A DNA stretch of 48,948 nucleotides from contig NZ_QWKG01000027.1 of the NCBI RefSeq assembly GCF_009911595.1, positions 1-48,948 on the forward strand. The letters are read 5' to 3'. This document shows positions 1 through 10,175 of the stretch, one piece after another (position 1 is the first letter of the stretch; each line of letters opens with the position of its first letter). Both the position numbers and the translations under genes were made by a program. A model generated the notes under the pieces. That model was not told the DNA's origin. It saw only the letters and a program-made list of their open reading frames with translations, and made no database searches. This DNA comes from Colidextribacter sp. OB.20. GTDB taxonomy: Bacteria > Bacillota > Clostridia > Oscillospirales > Oscillospiraceae.

Positions 1-2
1 AA

Positions 3-77
3 GGCCCGTTGGTCAAGCGGTTAAGACGGCGGCCTCTCACGCCGCAAACATGGGTTCGATTCCCGTACGGGTCACCA
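3..77 (+). tRNA. tRNA-Glu (anticodon CTC)
   Basis: A full cloverleaf can be drawn. The acceptor stem 3-9 pairs with 67-73, with one G-U pair. The anticodon stem 29-33 pairs with 41-45, and the seven-base loop 34-40 places CTC at 36-38. The T-loop reads GGTTCGATTCC. The discriminator is A74 and CCA (75-77) is genome-encoded. It reads GAG codons. It lies 44 bp upstream of the 5S gene with no terminator between, so the two are probably co-transcribed from a promoter outside the window. Confidence 0.95.
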
Positions 78-121
78 ATTAAAATTTTATATCGTTTTTA
101 GTCACTTCGGTGATTAAAATA

Positions 122-236
<115 letters not shown>

Positions 237-240
237 ACAA

Positions 241-275
241 AGCGGAACAGTTGTGAGACTGTTCCGCTTTTTTCA
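241..275 (+). terminator. Rho-independent terminator after 5S rRNA
   Basis: A perfect 10-bp stem, AGCGGAACAG at 241-250 with its complement at 259-268, is followed by a T run. It ends the tRNA-Glu/5S transcript. Confidence 0.9.
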
Positions 276-299
276 ATTAAGCTGAGAGGGGGCGGCGGA

Positions 300-911
300 G
301 TGTCACGCAGGGAGCTGTATCGGAGCGCAAAAGGAGCCTTTGCTTATCTGCACAGATGCCTGGGGCTCTTTTTGTTGAGCATTCCATGGATGATTCTGAT
401 AAAGCCTGTGTTCCTTCGGATTCTGCCCGTGTTTTTTGCGGTGGGCTCAGTTGTGTCGCTGTGGTCCAAGCGGGATGTGGTCCGGGACCTTCTGGAGGGC
501 CGGACTGAGACAGTTCGAGGACAGGTTGTCCGGCGGGAACTGGGGGACTGTATAAAACATTTATGGGCGGAATATCTGTTTCTGGACACAGAGGTGGGGC
601 CGCAAAAAATGGTGTTCTTTTCCTCTCCCTTCGGCGGGGGTATAGCGGGACTCCTGGACAGCCCGCTAAGTCTCTATTATCTGCCCCGGAGCAAAATAAT
701 CGTCCGGGTGGAAGTGCTGGAAAAGCCGGACACACCTCACCACCGCACCAAGGAGTGGTACAGGGAACGCCAGGAGACGCTGCAGAAGATGACCCCGCCT
801 GATCTGTGCAGACTGCGTGAGCGGTACTGGCTTTGGGAGGACCTGATTTTGGATATGCCGGTCGTTTTGTTCCTTTTGTTCCTGGTGCGGGGGATCATCG
901 GAATGATTTGA
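300..911 (+). CDS. Hypothetical membrane protein, 203 aa
   Basis: I do not recognise the family. The GTG start at 300 is chosen because it follows the purine-rich GAGAGGGGG at about 284-292 and because an upstream in-frame start would run through the 5S gene. The protein has a hydrophobic hairpin near residues 20-52 (LGLFLLSIPWMILI, then ILPVFFAVGSVVSLW). A charged soluble middle of about 100 residues contains the basic stretch GQVVRRELGD. A third hydrophobic segment sits at the C-terminus (MPVVLFLLFLVRGIIGMI). This suggests two N-terminal helices, a cytoplasmic or external domain and a C-terminal anchor. It stands alone between the 5S terminator and a convergent gene. Confidence 0.6.
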   Translation: MSRRELYRSAKGAFAYLHRCLGLFLLSIPWMILIKPVFLRILPVFFAVGSVVSLWSKRDVVRDLLEGRTETVRGQVVRRELGDCIKHLWAEYLFLDTEVGPQKMVFFSSPFGGGIAGLLDSPLSLYYLPRSKIIVRVEVLEKPDTPHHRTKEWYRERQETLQKMTPPDLCRLRERYWLWEDLILDMPVVLFLLFLVRGIIGMI

Positions 912-924
912 AAGCTGCAATAAA

Positions 925-952
925 AATGTCCCGCCTATTCAGGTGGGACATT
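925..952. terminator. Convergent terminator hairpin
   Basis: An 11-12 bp stem (AATGTCCCGCC with GGTGGGACATT) lies between the convergent genes ending at 911 and 956. On the minus strand it is followed by TTTTTATT, so it mainly terminates the RNHCP gene. Confidence 0.75.
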
Positions 953-955
953 CGC

Positions 956-1384
956 TTATTCAGACAAGCTGCCCGAGCCACCCATCAGGGCTGTGAGCGT
1001 CTCGATGCGCTCCAGCGGGAAGGGGGGCAGGGTGAGGGGTTTCAGGGCGATGGACATCAGCTTCATGGGGTTGTCGTCAGCGGCGATGCGGTTGGAATCC
1101 AGCTTGCCGCACCGGCGGCAGCGGTGGATGACCGCCCACTCGCCGCCCTTGCGGACCCACACGCCGATGGGCTCCATGATACCGCCGCAGTCGGAGGCCC
1201 GGTCGCCTGGCTCCTCATCTACATGCAGGCTGCTCAGGCAGTTGGGGCAGTGGTTCCGGTGGGCGCTGCCCGCCGCCTCGGGGACAACAGGCCGACCGCA
1301 TACCCTGCAGGTGAAGCTGTCGTGGCATGGATGTGTCTTGTAATAACCTTTTTTAAATGTTTTTCGCTTATTCTCCCGATTCAT
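956..1384 (-). CDS. RNHCP domain protein, 142 aa
   Basis: The protein carries the defining string RNHCPNCL at about residues 43-50, followed by HVD..PGDR.S.CGG.M.P. This is the signature of the RNHCP domain family, small proteins of unknown biochemical role with paired cysteines suited to zinc binding. Cysteine pairs are visible at CRVC (about 26-29), CPNC (46-49) and CRRC (about 89-92), so one or two zinc-ribbon-like knuckles are likely. The start follows TAGGAGGAAATCCCC, a strong ribosome site. The N-terminus is very basic (KRKTFKKGYYK). It appears monocistronic and ends at a hairpin shared with the convergent gene. Family assignment is firm; function is unknown. Confidence 0.85.
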   Translation of the reverse strand: MNRENKRKTFKKGYYKTHPCHDSFTCRVCGRPVVPEAAGSAHRNHCPNCLSSLHVDEEPGDRASDCGGIMEPIGVWVRKGGEWAVIHRCRRCGKLDSNRIAADDNPMKLMSIALKPLTLPPFPLERIETLTALMGGSGSLSE

Positions 1385-1416
1385 GGGGATTTCCTCCTAA
1401 AAGTTTTGATACTTTT

Positions 1417-1446
1417 GGGAGGTTGGCTTTTGGGTGCAAACCTCCC
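1417..1446 (-). promoter_or_regulatory. Leader hairpin upstream of the RNHCP gene
   Basis: On the minus strand GGGAGGTT (1439-1446) pairs with AACCTCCC (1417-1424), a perfect 8-bp stem. It lies some 33 nt upstream of the RNHCP start. No T run follows, so it is not a simple terminator. The stem contains a GGGAGG string resembling the nearby ribosome site. The rest of the 1385-1546 gap shows nothing else clear. Confidence 0.4.
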
Positions 1447-1546
1447 GGCTTAACCCGCAAGCTCCGAATCAAAATAGTATTTCATAGTCGTTCCTCGTTC
1501 AAAAAATTTTGTCGTGCCGGCCACAACAGAGATATGATAGCACAGA

Positions 1547-2104
1547 TTAAAGCTTTTTGCAATAGCGCAAATCGGTGAGTACTGTGTCCGGAGTCAGCGG
1601 CACCTCCAGGCTGTGCCCGTCCCAGACAAAGCCGTGCTTCTCATAGAACCGCCGGGCGCGGTCGTTCTCCCGGAGGACGTACAGAAAACATCCGGGGTAT
1701 CCCGCCGCGCGCAGACGGCGGAGGACCTCTTCCATCACCATGGAGCCGTACCCCTGCCCCCAGTGATCCGGGTGGCCGTAGAGGGAAACCAGTTCCCCCC
1801 AGGCGGCCAGGTCGGGGGAACTGAAGCTGCAAACCGTGTCCCCGGCGGACTGGTCCACCCGGGCGGGGCCATAGGTGGCGCAGCACAGGGGCTGCTCCCC
1901 GTCGTACAGCAGGAGTCCGTGGTAGACGCCCACCTCATGATTTTGACGAAAGACCGGGGTCCAGCGGCTGTCAGTGATTTCCCGGGCCATGAAGTCGGCA
2001 GGGATGCTGTCTTGGTATGCGGTCCGCCAGCCCAGGGCGTGGAGGAGGGACATATCCCGGAATTGTCTCTCATCACAGGCGTCAGCGAAGCGTATCTGTT
2101 CCAT
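1547..2104 (-). CDS. GNAT family N-acetyltransferase, 185 aa
   Basis: This is a probable acetyl-CoA-dependent N-acetyltransferase. The acetyl-CoA loop is visible as HWGQGYGSMVMEEVL (about residues 112-126), matching the R/Q-x-x-G-x-G/A pattern. Beyond it are LYVLRENDRARRFYEKHGF, the usual beta5-alpha4 signature of GNAT motif B (N-x-x-A-x-x-F-Y-x-x-x-G-F). An ATG five codons upstream overlaps the ribosome site GGAGGT, so the second ATG (2104) is taken as the start with normal spacing. The substrate cannot be told from sequence. It is divergently placed from the ComFB-like gene. Confidence 0.85.
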   Translation of the reverse strand: MEQIRFADACDERQFRDMSLLHALGWRTAYQDSIPADFMAREITDSRWTPVFRQNHEVGVYHGLLLYDGEQPLCCATYGPARVDQSAGDTVCSFSSPDLAAWGELVSLYGHPDHWGQGYGSMVMEEVLRRLRAAGYPGCFLYVLRENDRARRFYEKHGFVWDGHSLEVPLTPDTVLTDLRYCKKL

Positions 2105-2159
2105 AAAAAATACCTCCATGGAATGCGGTCAGTATAATGCAGAAAAGCAAAAATTGGGA

Positions 2160-2188
2160 TTGTAATTTTGGGAAGAAAGAAATATAAT
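2160..2188 (+). promoter_or_regulatory. Putative promoter of the ComFB-like gene
   Basis: TTGTAA at 2160-2165 and a perfect TATAAT at 2183-2188 are separated by 17 bp. The coding start follows at 2235 after GGAGG at 2221-2225. Confidence 0.55.
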
Positions 2189-2234
2189 GGGAACAAGGAG
2201 TCTCGGCAGAGACAGAGAATGGAGGAAAATCAAA

Positions 2235-2510
2235 ATGGCCCTGGAATACAGAAACCTGATGGAGGACATCGTCTTACAGAATTTGGAGACCGTGATGGCG
2301 GCGGAGGGCGGCTGCTCCTGCGACGCCTGCAAGTCGGACGTTGCCGCTTACGCCTTGAATCACCTGGGGCCCCACTATGTGGCCACCCGGCAGGGCCGGC
2401 TGATGGTGAAGCTGAAAAGCTATGAGCTCCAGTCCCGGGCCGATGTAGTAGCAGCCATTAGCGAGGCCGCTGTTATGGTGGCCAGACATCCCCGGCACGG
2501 AAGAGAGTGA
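2235..2510 (+). CDS. ComFB-like late-competence family protein, 91 aa
   Basis: The small protein begins MALEYRNLMEDIV and carries CSCDACKSDVAAYALNHL, which matches the C-x-x-C/D-x-x-A-x-A-L-N-x-L-x-P pattern of the ComFB family. ComFB lies in the B. subtilis comF operon and has no assigned enzymatic role; relatives in cyanobacteria bind cyclic di-nucleotides. The start at 2235 is fixed by GGAGG ten bases upstream. It is a single-gene unit with its own promoter and a strong terminator, and no other competence gene is near. The family call is moderately firm; function is not inferable here. Confidence 0.7.
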   Translation: MALEYRNLMEDIVLQNLETVMAAEGGCSCDACKSDVAAYALNHLGPHYVATRQGRLMVKLKSYELQSRADVVAAISEAAVMVARHPRHGRE

Positions 2511-2511
2511 A

Positions 2512-2549
2512 AATTGTCCCGCCTGGCAGCAGGCGGGACAATTTTTTAT
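2512..2549. terminator. Bidirectional terminator
   Basis: A 12-13 bp stem (AATTGTCCCGCCT with its complement around a short loop) is followed by TTTTTT on the plus strand and preceded by AAA. It serves both the ComFB-like gene and the convergent aldehyde dehydrogenase gene. Confidence 0.85.
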
Positions 2550-3916
2550 CCCAGAAACAGCCGCAGCAGCCTGTCCTTAATCGGGCTGTAGGGAGCGTAT
2601 CGGACAGGCAGGTCCAGCAGGGTGGATTTTTGAACAACGCTCTTCCGGTGGGAGAAGGTGTCGAAGCTGTCCCGGCCGTGATAGCTGCCCATACCGCTGT
2701 TCCCCACACCGCCGAAGGGGAGACGGCTGGTGGCAAGGTGGATGACGGTGTCGTTGACGCAGCCGCCCCCGAAGGAGGCCCGGCGGAGAAAGAGCCGCTG
2801 GACCCGCAGATCCCGGGAGAACAGGTAGAGAGCCAGGGGGCGGGGACGGGCGTTGACGAAGTCCAGCGCCTCCCGGATATTCTCAAAGGGCAGGACGGGC
2901 AGGACCGGCCCGAAGATTTCCTCCCGCATCACCGGGTCGTCAGGAGAGACATTGTCCAGCACGGTGGGCTGGATTTTCAGGGTGTCCGGGTCGCCCCTGC
3001 CGCCGAAAACCACCTTCTCCGGGTCGATGAGGCCCATTACCCGGTTGAAGTGCTCCCGATTCACCATGCGGACGTACCCCCAGTTGTCCAGGGGATTGGC
3101 GCCGTACTGGAGGGCAATCTCTTTCCGCAGATGGGCGAGAAAGCGGTCCTTAACCCGGCGGTCTATCAGCAGGTAGTCAGGGGCCACGCAGGTCTGGCCG
3201 CAGTTGAGCAGCTTGCCGAAGACAATCCGTCTGGCGGCCAGGTCCAGCCTGGCGGTGGCGTCCACAACGCAGGGGCTCTTGCCCCCCAGCTCCAGGGTTA
3301 CCGGGGTGAGGTGCCGGGCCGCTTTCGCCATGACCTCCTTCCCCACCTCCACCCCGCCGGTGAAGAAGATATAGTCGAACTTCTGGTCCAGGAGGGCCTG
3401 GTTCGCCTCCCTGCCCCCCTCCACTACGGCCACCAGCTCCGGGGGGAAGCAGTCCGCAAGAATGTCCCGAATCACTGCCGAGGCGGCGGGGGAGTAGGCC
3501 GAGGGCTTTACCACACAGCAGTTGCCCGCCGCGATGGCCCCAATGAGGGGCTCCATGGTGAGCAGGAAGGGGTAGTTCCAGGGGGACATGATGAGAACCA
3601 CGCCGTAGGGCTCTTGAACAGTAAAGCTCCGGGCGGGAAACTGGGCCAGAGGGGTGAGGTGGTCCCGGTCGGCTATCCAGCGGGCAAGCCGCTTTTCCAC
3701 GAAGGACAGCTCCGACAGGGTGAGGCCCACCTCACACATCCAGCTCTCGGTGGGGGACTTGTTCAGGTCGGCGCGCAGGGCGGCGGCGATGTCCTCCTCA
3801 TGGGCGCGGATGGCCTCCCGCAGCCTTTTGAGGGCTGTCCGGCGGGCGGACAGAGGCAGAGTGGCCCCGGTTTGAAAGTGCGCTCTCTGAGCGTTTACAA
3901 GCGATTGGATGTCCAT
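2546..3916 (-). CDS. Aldehyde dehydrogenase, ALDH3-like, 456 aa
   Basis: This is an NAD(P)-dependent aldehyde dehydrogenase. The oxyanion Asn is in MSPWNYPF (N114), the general base in LELGGKSP (E209) and the nucleophile in GQTCVAPDY (C243). The EEIFGPVLPVL motif and the C-terminal PFGGVGNSGMGSYHG are also present. The 456-residue length and the C-terminal tail SPIKDRLLRLF fit the class 3 subfamily, which includes fatty-aldehyde and coniferyl-aldehyde dehydrogenases; the tail may be amphipathic. The start follows GGGAGGT. It is divergent from the HAAS/PadR pair, with a family-A repeat in the shared upstream region. The natural aldehyde is not evident. Confidence 0.93.
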   Translation of the reverse strand: MDIQSLVNAQRAHFQTGATLPLSARRTALKRLREAIRAHEEDIAAALRADLNKSPTESWMCEVGLTLSELSFVEKRLARWIADRDHLTPLAQFPARSFTVQEPYGVVLIMSPWNYPFLLTMEPLIGAIAAGNCCVVKPSAYSPAASAVIRDILADCFPPELVAVVEGGREANQALLDQKFDYIFFTGGVEVGKEVMAKAARHLTPVTLELGGKSPCVVDATARLDLAARRIVFGKLLNCGQTCVAPDYLLIDRRVKDRFLAHLRKEIALQYGANPLDNWGYVRMVNREHFNRVMGLIDPEKVVFGGRGDPDTLKIQPTVLDNVSPDDPVMREEIFGPVLPVLPFENIREALDFVNARPRPLALYLFSRDLRVQRLFLRRASFGGGCVNDTVIHLATSRLPFGGVGNSGMGSYHGRDSFDTFSHRKSVVQKSTLLDLPVRYAPYSPIKDRLLRLFLG

Positions 3917-3929
3917 AGGCTACCTCCCT

Positions 3930-4040
3930 AAGGCCCCCATCTCAAGGGGGCTCCCGGCGAAGCCGGGTGGGGGTTTTTCTTGAGAAAACCCTCCGTCATT
4001 TGCTGCGCAAATGCCACCTCCCTTGCGAAGGGAGGCTTTT
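3930..4040. repeat. Family-A hairpin repeat, copy 1
   Basis: This 111-bp element starts AAGGCCCCC and ends GGAGGCTTTT, which are imperfect terminal inverted repeats. Inside are consecutive stems: CCCCC/GGGGG at the left, CCCGGCGAAGCCGGG, ATTTGCTGCGCAAAT, and CCTCCCTTGCGAAGGGAGG at the right. It lies between divergent genes, 13 bp upstream of the aldehyde dehydrogenase start. It is nearly identical to copy 2 at 5297-5408. Confidence 0.85.
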
Positions 4041-4082
4041 GTTCAGCATACCATAAAAATTCCTGTCCGTCAAAAATTTCTC

Positions 4083-4143
4083 TTGACAAGACCTGCAGGG
4101 CAGTATATTATAATTCTAACAGTAGTATATATTTTATAGTACT
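4083..4143 (+). promoter_or_regulatory. Promoter and palindromic operator of the HAAS-PadR operon
   Basis: TTGACA at 4083-4088 and TATTAT at 4106-4111 are 17 bp apart, a near-consensus sigma-A promoter. Directly downstream, 4121-4143 is an imperfect palindrome with arms AGTAGTATA and TATAGTACT, eight of nine positions matching. PadR dimers bind inverted repeats overlapping or next to their own promoter, so this is the likely autoregulatory operator. The assignment is inference from position and symmetry. Confidence 0.6.
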
Positions 4144-4175
4144 GAGATTTTTTTAGTATAAAGGAGGAAGGCGAG

Positions 4176-4997
4176 ATGATGCGAGCAAAGAAGGCCAGGC
4201 CCCTGACTCGTGAGCAGTACTTGAAAAAATTCAGCCGGGCGGTGCGGTGGCGGCTGATGCCCCAGGAGTCGGAGGAGGCCATCTCCGACTATCGTGAGCT
4301 GATTTTTCAGGAGGAGCGGGACGAGAGCAAGCTGGTGGAGGAGCTGGGCGAGCCTGTCCAGGCGGCCCACCTGCTCACCGATGTGAAAGCATACCGCCAG
4401 TGGCTGAAAATCTTCGCTGTATTGGCCTTCGGCCTGTTCCTGCTGGCCAAGTGGGCCTGGATGGGTCATAGCAGTTTCTACTTCAGCTTTGCTGACCAGT
4501 GGTGGTATCCTGTGTGGGTGATGGCGGTGGGGCTGGCGCTGTCCCTGTACTGGTTCCGGCGGTACGGACAGAAAAATGGGCCACTGTCCAAGCGACTGGT
4601 GCTGGCTCTGGTTGTGGTGCTGGCTTTTGGCGCGGGAACAATGGCATGGAACTGGTATGTATTTGATTCGAGCTTTTTGGATAGTTATGTGGAGAGATAT
4701 CCCCTCATCATCCCCTGGCAGGTCATCTTGCAGCGGGAGCTGATTATCAATGGCGGAATGATATGCGCTCTGATTGCTTTGGCTGGGCTGATATTAGCCA
4801 AGTGCTATGATCGCAGGTGGCTGGCCCTATACACGCTGGCCGTTACGGTGGCGGCAGTATGTGGCTTTATAATTTTTTTCTGTAGAAGTATAGACATAGG
4901 ATATGCTGTTCGCAGTTCCGCCCAGTCCTACCTGTTTGCCCGCCTGATCCCCATCGGGGCTGCGGGCCTGATCGGAACGGGGGTGGCCCTGTGCTGA
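4176..4997 (+). CDS. HAAS-domain (DUF1700-like) membrane protein, 273 aa
   Basis: The N-terminal 70 residues (LKKFSRAVRWRLMPQESEEAISDYRELIFQEE...) resemble the HAAS domain, a helical module that senses or recruits partners in membrane proteins encoded with PadR regulators. Six to seven hydrophobic segments follow, from about residue 79 (LKIFAVLAFGLFLLAKW) to the C-terminus (LIPIGAAGLIGTGVAL). The start follows AAAGGAGG. The gene overlaps the PadR gene by seven bases, so translation is coupled. The order is reversed from the usual PadR-first arrangement. It probably links membrane state to the regulator; no enzymatic motif is seen. Confidence 0.75.
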   Translation: MMRAKKARPLTREQYLKKFSRAVRWRLMPQESEEAISDYRELIFQEERDESKLVEELGEPVQAAHLLTDVKAYRQWLKIFAVLAFGLFLLAKWAWMGHSSFYFSFADQWWYPVWVMAVGLALSLYWFRRYGQKNGPLSKRLVLALVVVLAFGAGTMAWNWYVFDSSFLDSYVERYPLIIPWQVILQRELIINGGMICALIALAGLILAKCYDRRWLALYTLAVTVAAVCGFIIFFCRSIDIGYAVRSSAQSYLFARLIPIGAAGLIGTGVALC

Positions 4998-5293
4998 AGA
5001 AGGATTTGCTGGAGCTGTGCCTGCTCCAGCTGCTGGACGGGGGCGACAAATACGGCTATGAGGTGCTTACTCCCCTCCGTGCCGCCTTTCCGGACACCCA
5101 GGAGAGCGCCATCTACGCCCTCCTCCGGGGGCTGGGGAAGTCGGGGCTCACCTCCTGGTATATGGCCCCCGGGGGCGGCGGGCCGGACCGGAAATACTAC
5201 CGGATAACCTCTGCGGGGCAGGCCCGGCTGGAGGAAATGCGGGACCAGTGGCGCAACATGCGGGACGCCATCGCCTCCTTTGGGGTGGAGTAG
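4991..5293 (+). CDS. PadR family transcriptional regulator, 100 aa
   Basis: This winged-helix regulator shows the PadR N-terminal pattern: KKDLLELCLLQLLDGGDKYGYEVL, then AIYALLRGLGKSGL (recognition region) and the wing GGGPDRKYYRITSAGQARLEEM. At 100 residues it is the short subfamily-2 type with a minimal C-terminal dimerisation helix. The GTG start overlaps the end of the HAAS gene. It probably represses its own operon through the palindrome at 4121-4143. A family-A repeat begins four bases after its stop codon. Confidence 0.9.
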   Translation: MLKKDLLELCLLQLLDGGDKYGYEVLTPLRAAFPDTQESAIYALLRGLGKSGLTSWYMAPGGGGPDRKYYRITSAGQARLEEMRDQWRNMRDAIASFGVE

Positions 5294-5296
5294 AAA

Positions 5297-5408
5297 AAAG
5301 GCCCCCTTCTCAAGGGGGCTCCCGGCGAAGCCGGGTGGGGGTTTCTTTTGAGAAAACCCTCCGTCATTTGCTGCGCAAATGCCACCTCCCTTTGCGAAGG
5401 GAGGCTTT
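5297..5408. repeat. Family-A hairpin repeat, copy 2
   Basis: This copy is nearly identical to copy 1, with the same left stem, the CCCGGCGAAGCCGGG hairpin, the ATTTGCTGCGCAAAT hairpin and the right stem ending in GGAGGCTTT. It starts immediately after the padR stop codon, so it may also serve as a transcript 3' end. Confidence 0.85.
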
Positions 5409-5433
5409 GGGGGAGCAACAGCCCAAAATCATA

Positions 5434-5462
5434 TTTACAACCGGCCAAAATCGTGGTATTAT
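5434..5462 (+). promoter_or_regulatory. Putative promoter of the CofE-like gene
   Basis: TTTACA at 5434-5439 and TATTAT at 5457-5462 are separated by 17 bp, and the coding start follows at 5519. Confidence 0.6.
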
Positions 5463-5518
5463 GTATCACTGTGGAGGATTTCCTCCGCAGATGATATGAA
5501 AACGAGGAGTGTTCCTTT

Positions 5519-6712
5519 ATGAGCCGTATGGTCGGTACAGTATCCCGGGGCATTCGCACCCCCATCATCCGCAGCGGAGACGATCTGGTGGAGATTGTCA
5601 CCGCTTCCCTGCTGGATGCCGCTGCGTCGGAGGGCTTCGCCCTCCGGGACCGGGACATCGTGGCCATGACCGAGGCCATTGTGGCCCGGGCCCAGGGCAA
5701 CTACGCCTCTGTGGACGATATCGCCGCCGACGTGAAGGCCAAGCTGGGCGGCGGGACAATCGGTGTGATCTTCCCCATCCTCAGCCGCAACCGCTTTGCC
5801 ATCTGCCTGCGGGGCATCGCCAAGGGCGCGAAGAAGATTGTCCTCATGCTCAGCTACCCCTCCGACGAGGTTGGCAACCACCTGGTCAGCCTGGACGCGG
5901 TGGACGCGAAGGGGGTGGACCCCTACAAGGACGTGCTCACTCTGGAGCAGTACCGGGCGCTCTTCGGCTATGAGAAGCACCCGTTTACAGGTGTGGACTA
6001 CGTGGCCTACTATCAGGAGCTGATTGAGGGCTGCGGGGCGGAGGCGGAGATTATCTTCGCCAACGATCCCCGGGCCATCCTGCCCTACACCAAGGACGTG
6101 CTGTGCTGCGACATTCACACCAGAGCCCGCACCAAGCGTCTGCTCAAGGCCGCCGGCGGGGAGCGGGTCTTAGGCCTGGACGAGATCCTCAACGCCCCCG
6201 TCAACGGCAGCGGCTGCAACGAGAAGTACGGCCTGCTGGGCTCCAACAAGTCCACCGAGGAGCAGGTGAAGCTCTTCCCCCGGGACTGCCAGGGGCTGGT
6301 GGAGGCCATCCAGGGGCGGCTGCTGGAGAAGACGGGAAAGCATGTGGAGGTCATGGTCTATGGCGATGGGGCCTTCAAGGACCCGGTGGGCAAGATCTGG
6401 GAGCTGGCCGACCCGGTGGTCTCCCCCGCCTACACCGCCGGTCTGGAGGGCACCCCCAACGAGCTGAAGCTGAAGTATTTGGCTGACAACGACTTCGCCC
6501 ATCTGTCCGGCGAGGCCCTGCGGGACGCCATCAAGGACCGCATCCACAAAAAGGACGGGGACCTGGTGGGCCAGATGGTGTCGGAGGGTACCACCCCCCG
6601 GCGGCTCACTGATTTGATCGGCTCCCTGTGCGACCTGACCTCCGGGTCGGGGGACAAGGGCACCCCGGTGGTCTTTATTCAGGGCTATTTCGACAACTAC
6701 ACCACGGAGTAA
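5519..6712 (+). CDS. Coenzyme F420-0:L-glutamate ligase (CofE)-like protein, 397 aa
   Basis: The protein matches the CofE fold family: GIRTPIIRSGDDLVEIVTASL at the N-terminus (metal/GTP end), RDRDIVAMTEAIVARAQGN, and later YGDGAFKDPVGKIWELADPVVSPAYT. True CofE (about 250 aa) adds glutamates to F420-0. This longer clostridial form occurs in organisms not known to make F420, and no other F420 gene is in the window. A different gamma-glutamyl or amide ligase activity is therefore possible. It has its own promoter and a strong terminator, and is monocistronic. Confidence 0.75.
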   Translation: MSRMVGTVSRGIRTPIIRSGDDLVEIVTASLLDAAASEGFALRDRDIVAMTEAIVARAQGNYASVDDIAADVKAKLGGGTIGVIFPILSRNRFAICLRGIAKGAKKIVLMLSYPSDEVGNHLVSLDAVDAKGVDPYKDVLTLEQYRALFGYEKHPFTGVDYVAYYQELIEGCGAEAEIIFANDPRAILPYTKDVLCCDIHTRARTKRLLKAAGGERVLGLDEILNAPVNGSGCNEKYGLLGSNKSTEEQVKLFPRDCQGLVEAIQGRLLEKTGKHVEVMVYGDGAFKDPVGKIWELADPVVSPAYTAGLEGTPNELKLKYLADNDFAHLSGEALRDAIKDRIHKKDGDLVGQMVSEGTTPRRLTDLIGSLCDLTSGSGDKGTPVVFIQGYFDNYTTE

Positions 6713-6718
6713 GAGGAA

Positions 6719-6755
6719 AATTCCCGCCGCCCATTGGGCGGCGGGAATTTTCTCT
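6719..6755. terminator. Bidirectional terminator
   Basis: A 14-bp stem (AATTCCCGCCGCCC with its complement around ATT) is followed by TTTTCTCTATTT. It lies between the convergent CofE-like and gtrA genes. Confidence 0.85.
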
Positions 6756-7158
6756 ATTTGTGCTTGAATACCAGCAGTCCGGTGAGATAGTTGACCACCG
6801 TCACCATCACCTGCATCAGCAGCTTCGCGATTCGCTGATTCACGTGGAGCAGATCGACCAGCAAAAACAGACACACCGTCTCCAGTCCCAGGGAGAACAG
6901 CCGGGAGAGGACAAAGGAGAAGGCCTCCTTAACGCTCCGGCGGGAGGTGGAGCAGTACACCCATTTTCCGTTAGCGAAGTAGGCAAAGGCCACGGCGGCG
7001 ACCCAGGCGATGATGTTGCTGGCGATATAGTGGATGTTGACAACGTCGGTAAAAAACAGGTAGACGGCGTAGTTGATGATGGTGGTGATAACGCCCACCA
7101 CAAGGTAGGCCAGCTGTTCCCGGTAGGTGGCCGCAAGGGCTTTCATTTTTGCGATCAT
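6754..7158 (-). CDS. GtrA family membrane protein, 134 aa
   Basis: Four transmembrane helices in 134 residues, with the start EQLAYLVVGVITTIINYAVYLFF, the central ANGKWVY and the end NYLTGLLVFKHK, are typical of GtrA proteins. These small proteins are thought to assist transfer of lipid-linked sugars across the membrane for surface polysaccharide or teichoic acid glycosylation. The start follows GGAGGT. It lies downstream of the dikinase gene on the same strand with a strong hairpin between. No glycosyltransferase partner is adjacent. Confidence 0.88.
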   Translation of the reverse strand: MIAKMKALAATYREQLAYLVVGVITTIINYAVYLFFTDVVNIHYIASNIIAWVAAVAFAYFANGKWVYCSTSRRSVKEAFSFVLSRLFSLGLETVCLFLLVDLLHVNQRIAKLLMQVMVTVVNYLTGLLVFKHK

Positions 7159-7182
7159 GGGGGACCTCCGGTGTCAGAATAG

Positions 7183-7213
7183 GGGCCCCGCTCCAAAGTG
7201 GAGCGGGGTCCTG
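7183..7213 (-). terminator. Hairpin between the dikinase and gtrA genes
   Basis: GGACCCCGCTCC and GGAGCGGGGCCCC form a 12-bp stem around a five-base loop. The following minus-strand sequence (TATTCTGAC) has only a weak T tract. It may act as a partial terminator or mRNA-stabilising stem between the two genes. Confidence 0.5.
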
Positions 7214-7230
7214 AAAGCTGTAAATTTTGC

Positions 7231-9861
<2,631 letters not shown>

Positions 9862-9996
9862 TGGAATCATTCCTTTCAAGTCGTATATACGGCGCTCCGC
9901 CCTCCAGCTTTGGCAGGACCGCCGTTTGCTGCACGGCACCCGGAAGGTGGGAGAAATAGTAATATACTCCGTCGTTTCTGGAATACCGTGCATCAT

Positions 9997-10025
9997 ATTA
10001 TACAGATGATGGAAGGGTAATGCAA
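9997..10025 (-). promoter_or_regulatory. Putative ppdK promoter
   Basis: On the minus strand TTGCAT (10020-10025) and a perfect TATAAT (9997-10002) are 17 bp apart. A leader of about 130 nt follows before the ATG at 9861. The 314-bp gap 9862-10175 otherwise holds only A/T-rich sequence and a TATAAT at 10099-10104 that could serve the rightward DUF1294 gene. Confidence 0.6.
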
Positions 10026-10175
10026 GGTTATTTAAAAATTTTCCCATAGAAATTCCGCTTTAAAATTTGTTGAAAAAAGCGGTTGAATGAGGTATTCTTA
10101 TAATAGGACAGAATTTTTATTTAGAAGCTGGGCGCTGAGGATATTGGTACAGCTTCTTGGTCAGGAGGGAGACGA

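Noticed and set aside
2104-2119. Upstream ATG of the GNAT gene at 2119
   Set aside because: That ATG overlaps the ribosome site GGAGGT of the next in-frame ATG, which has correct spacing.
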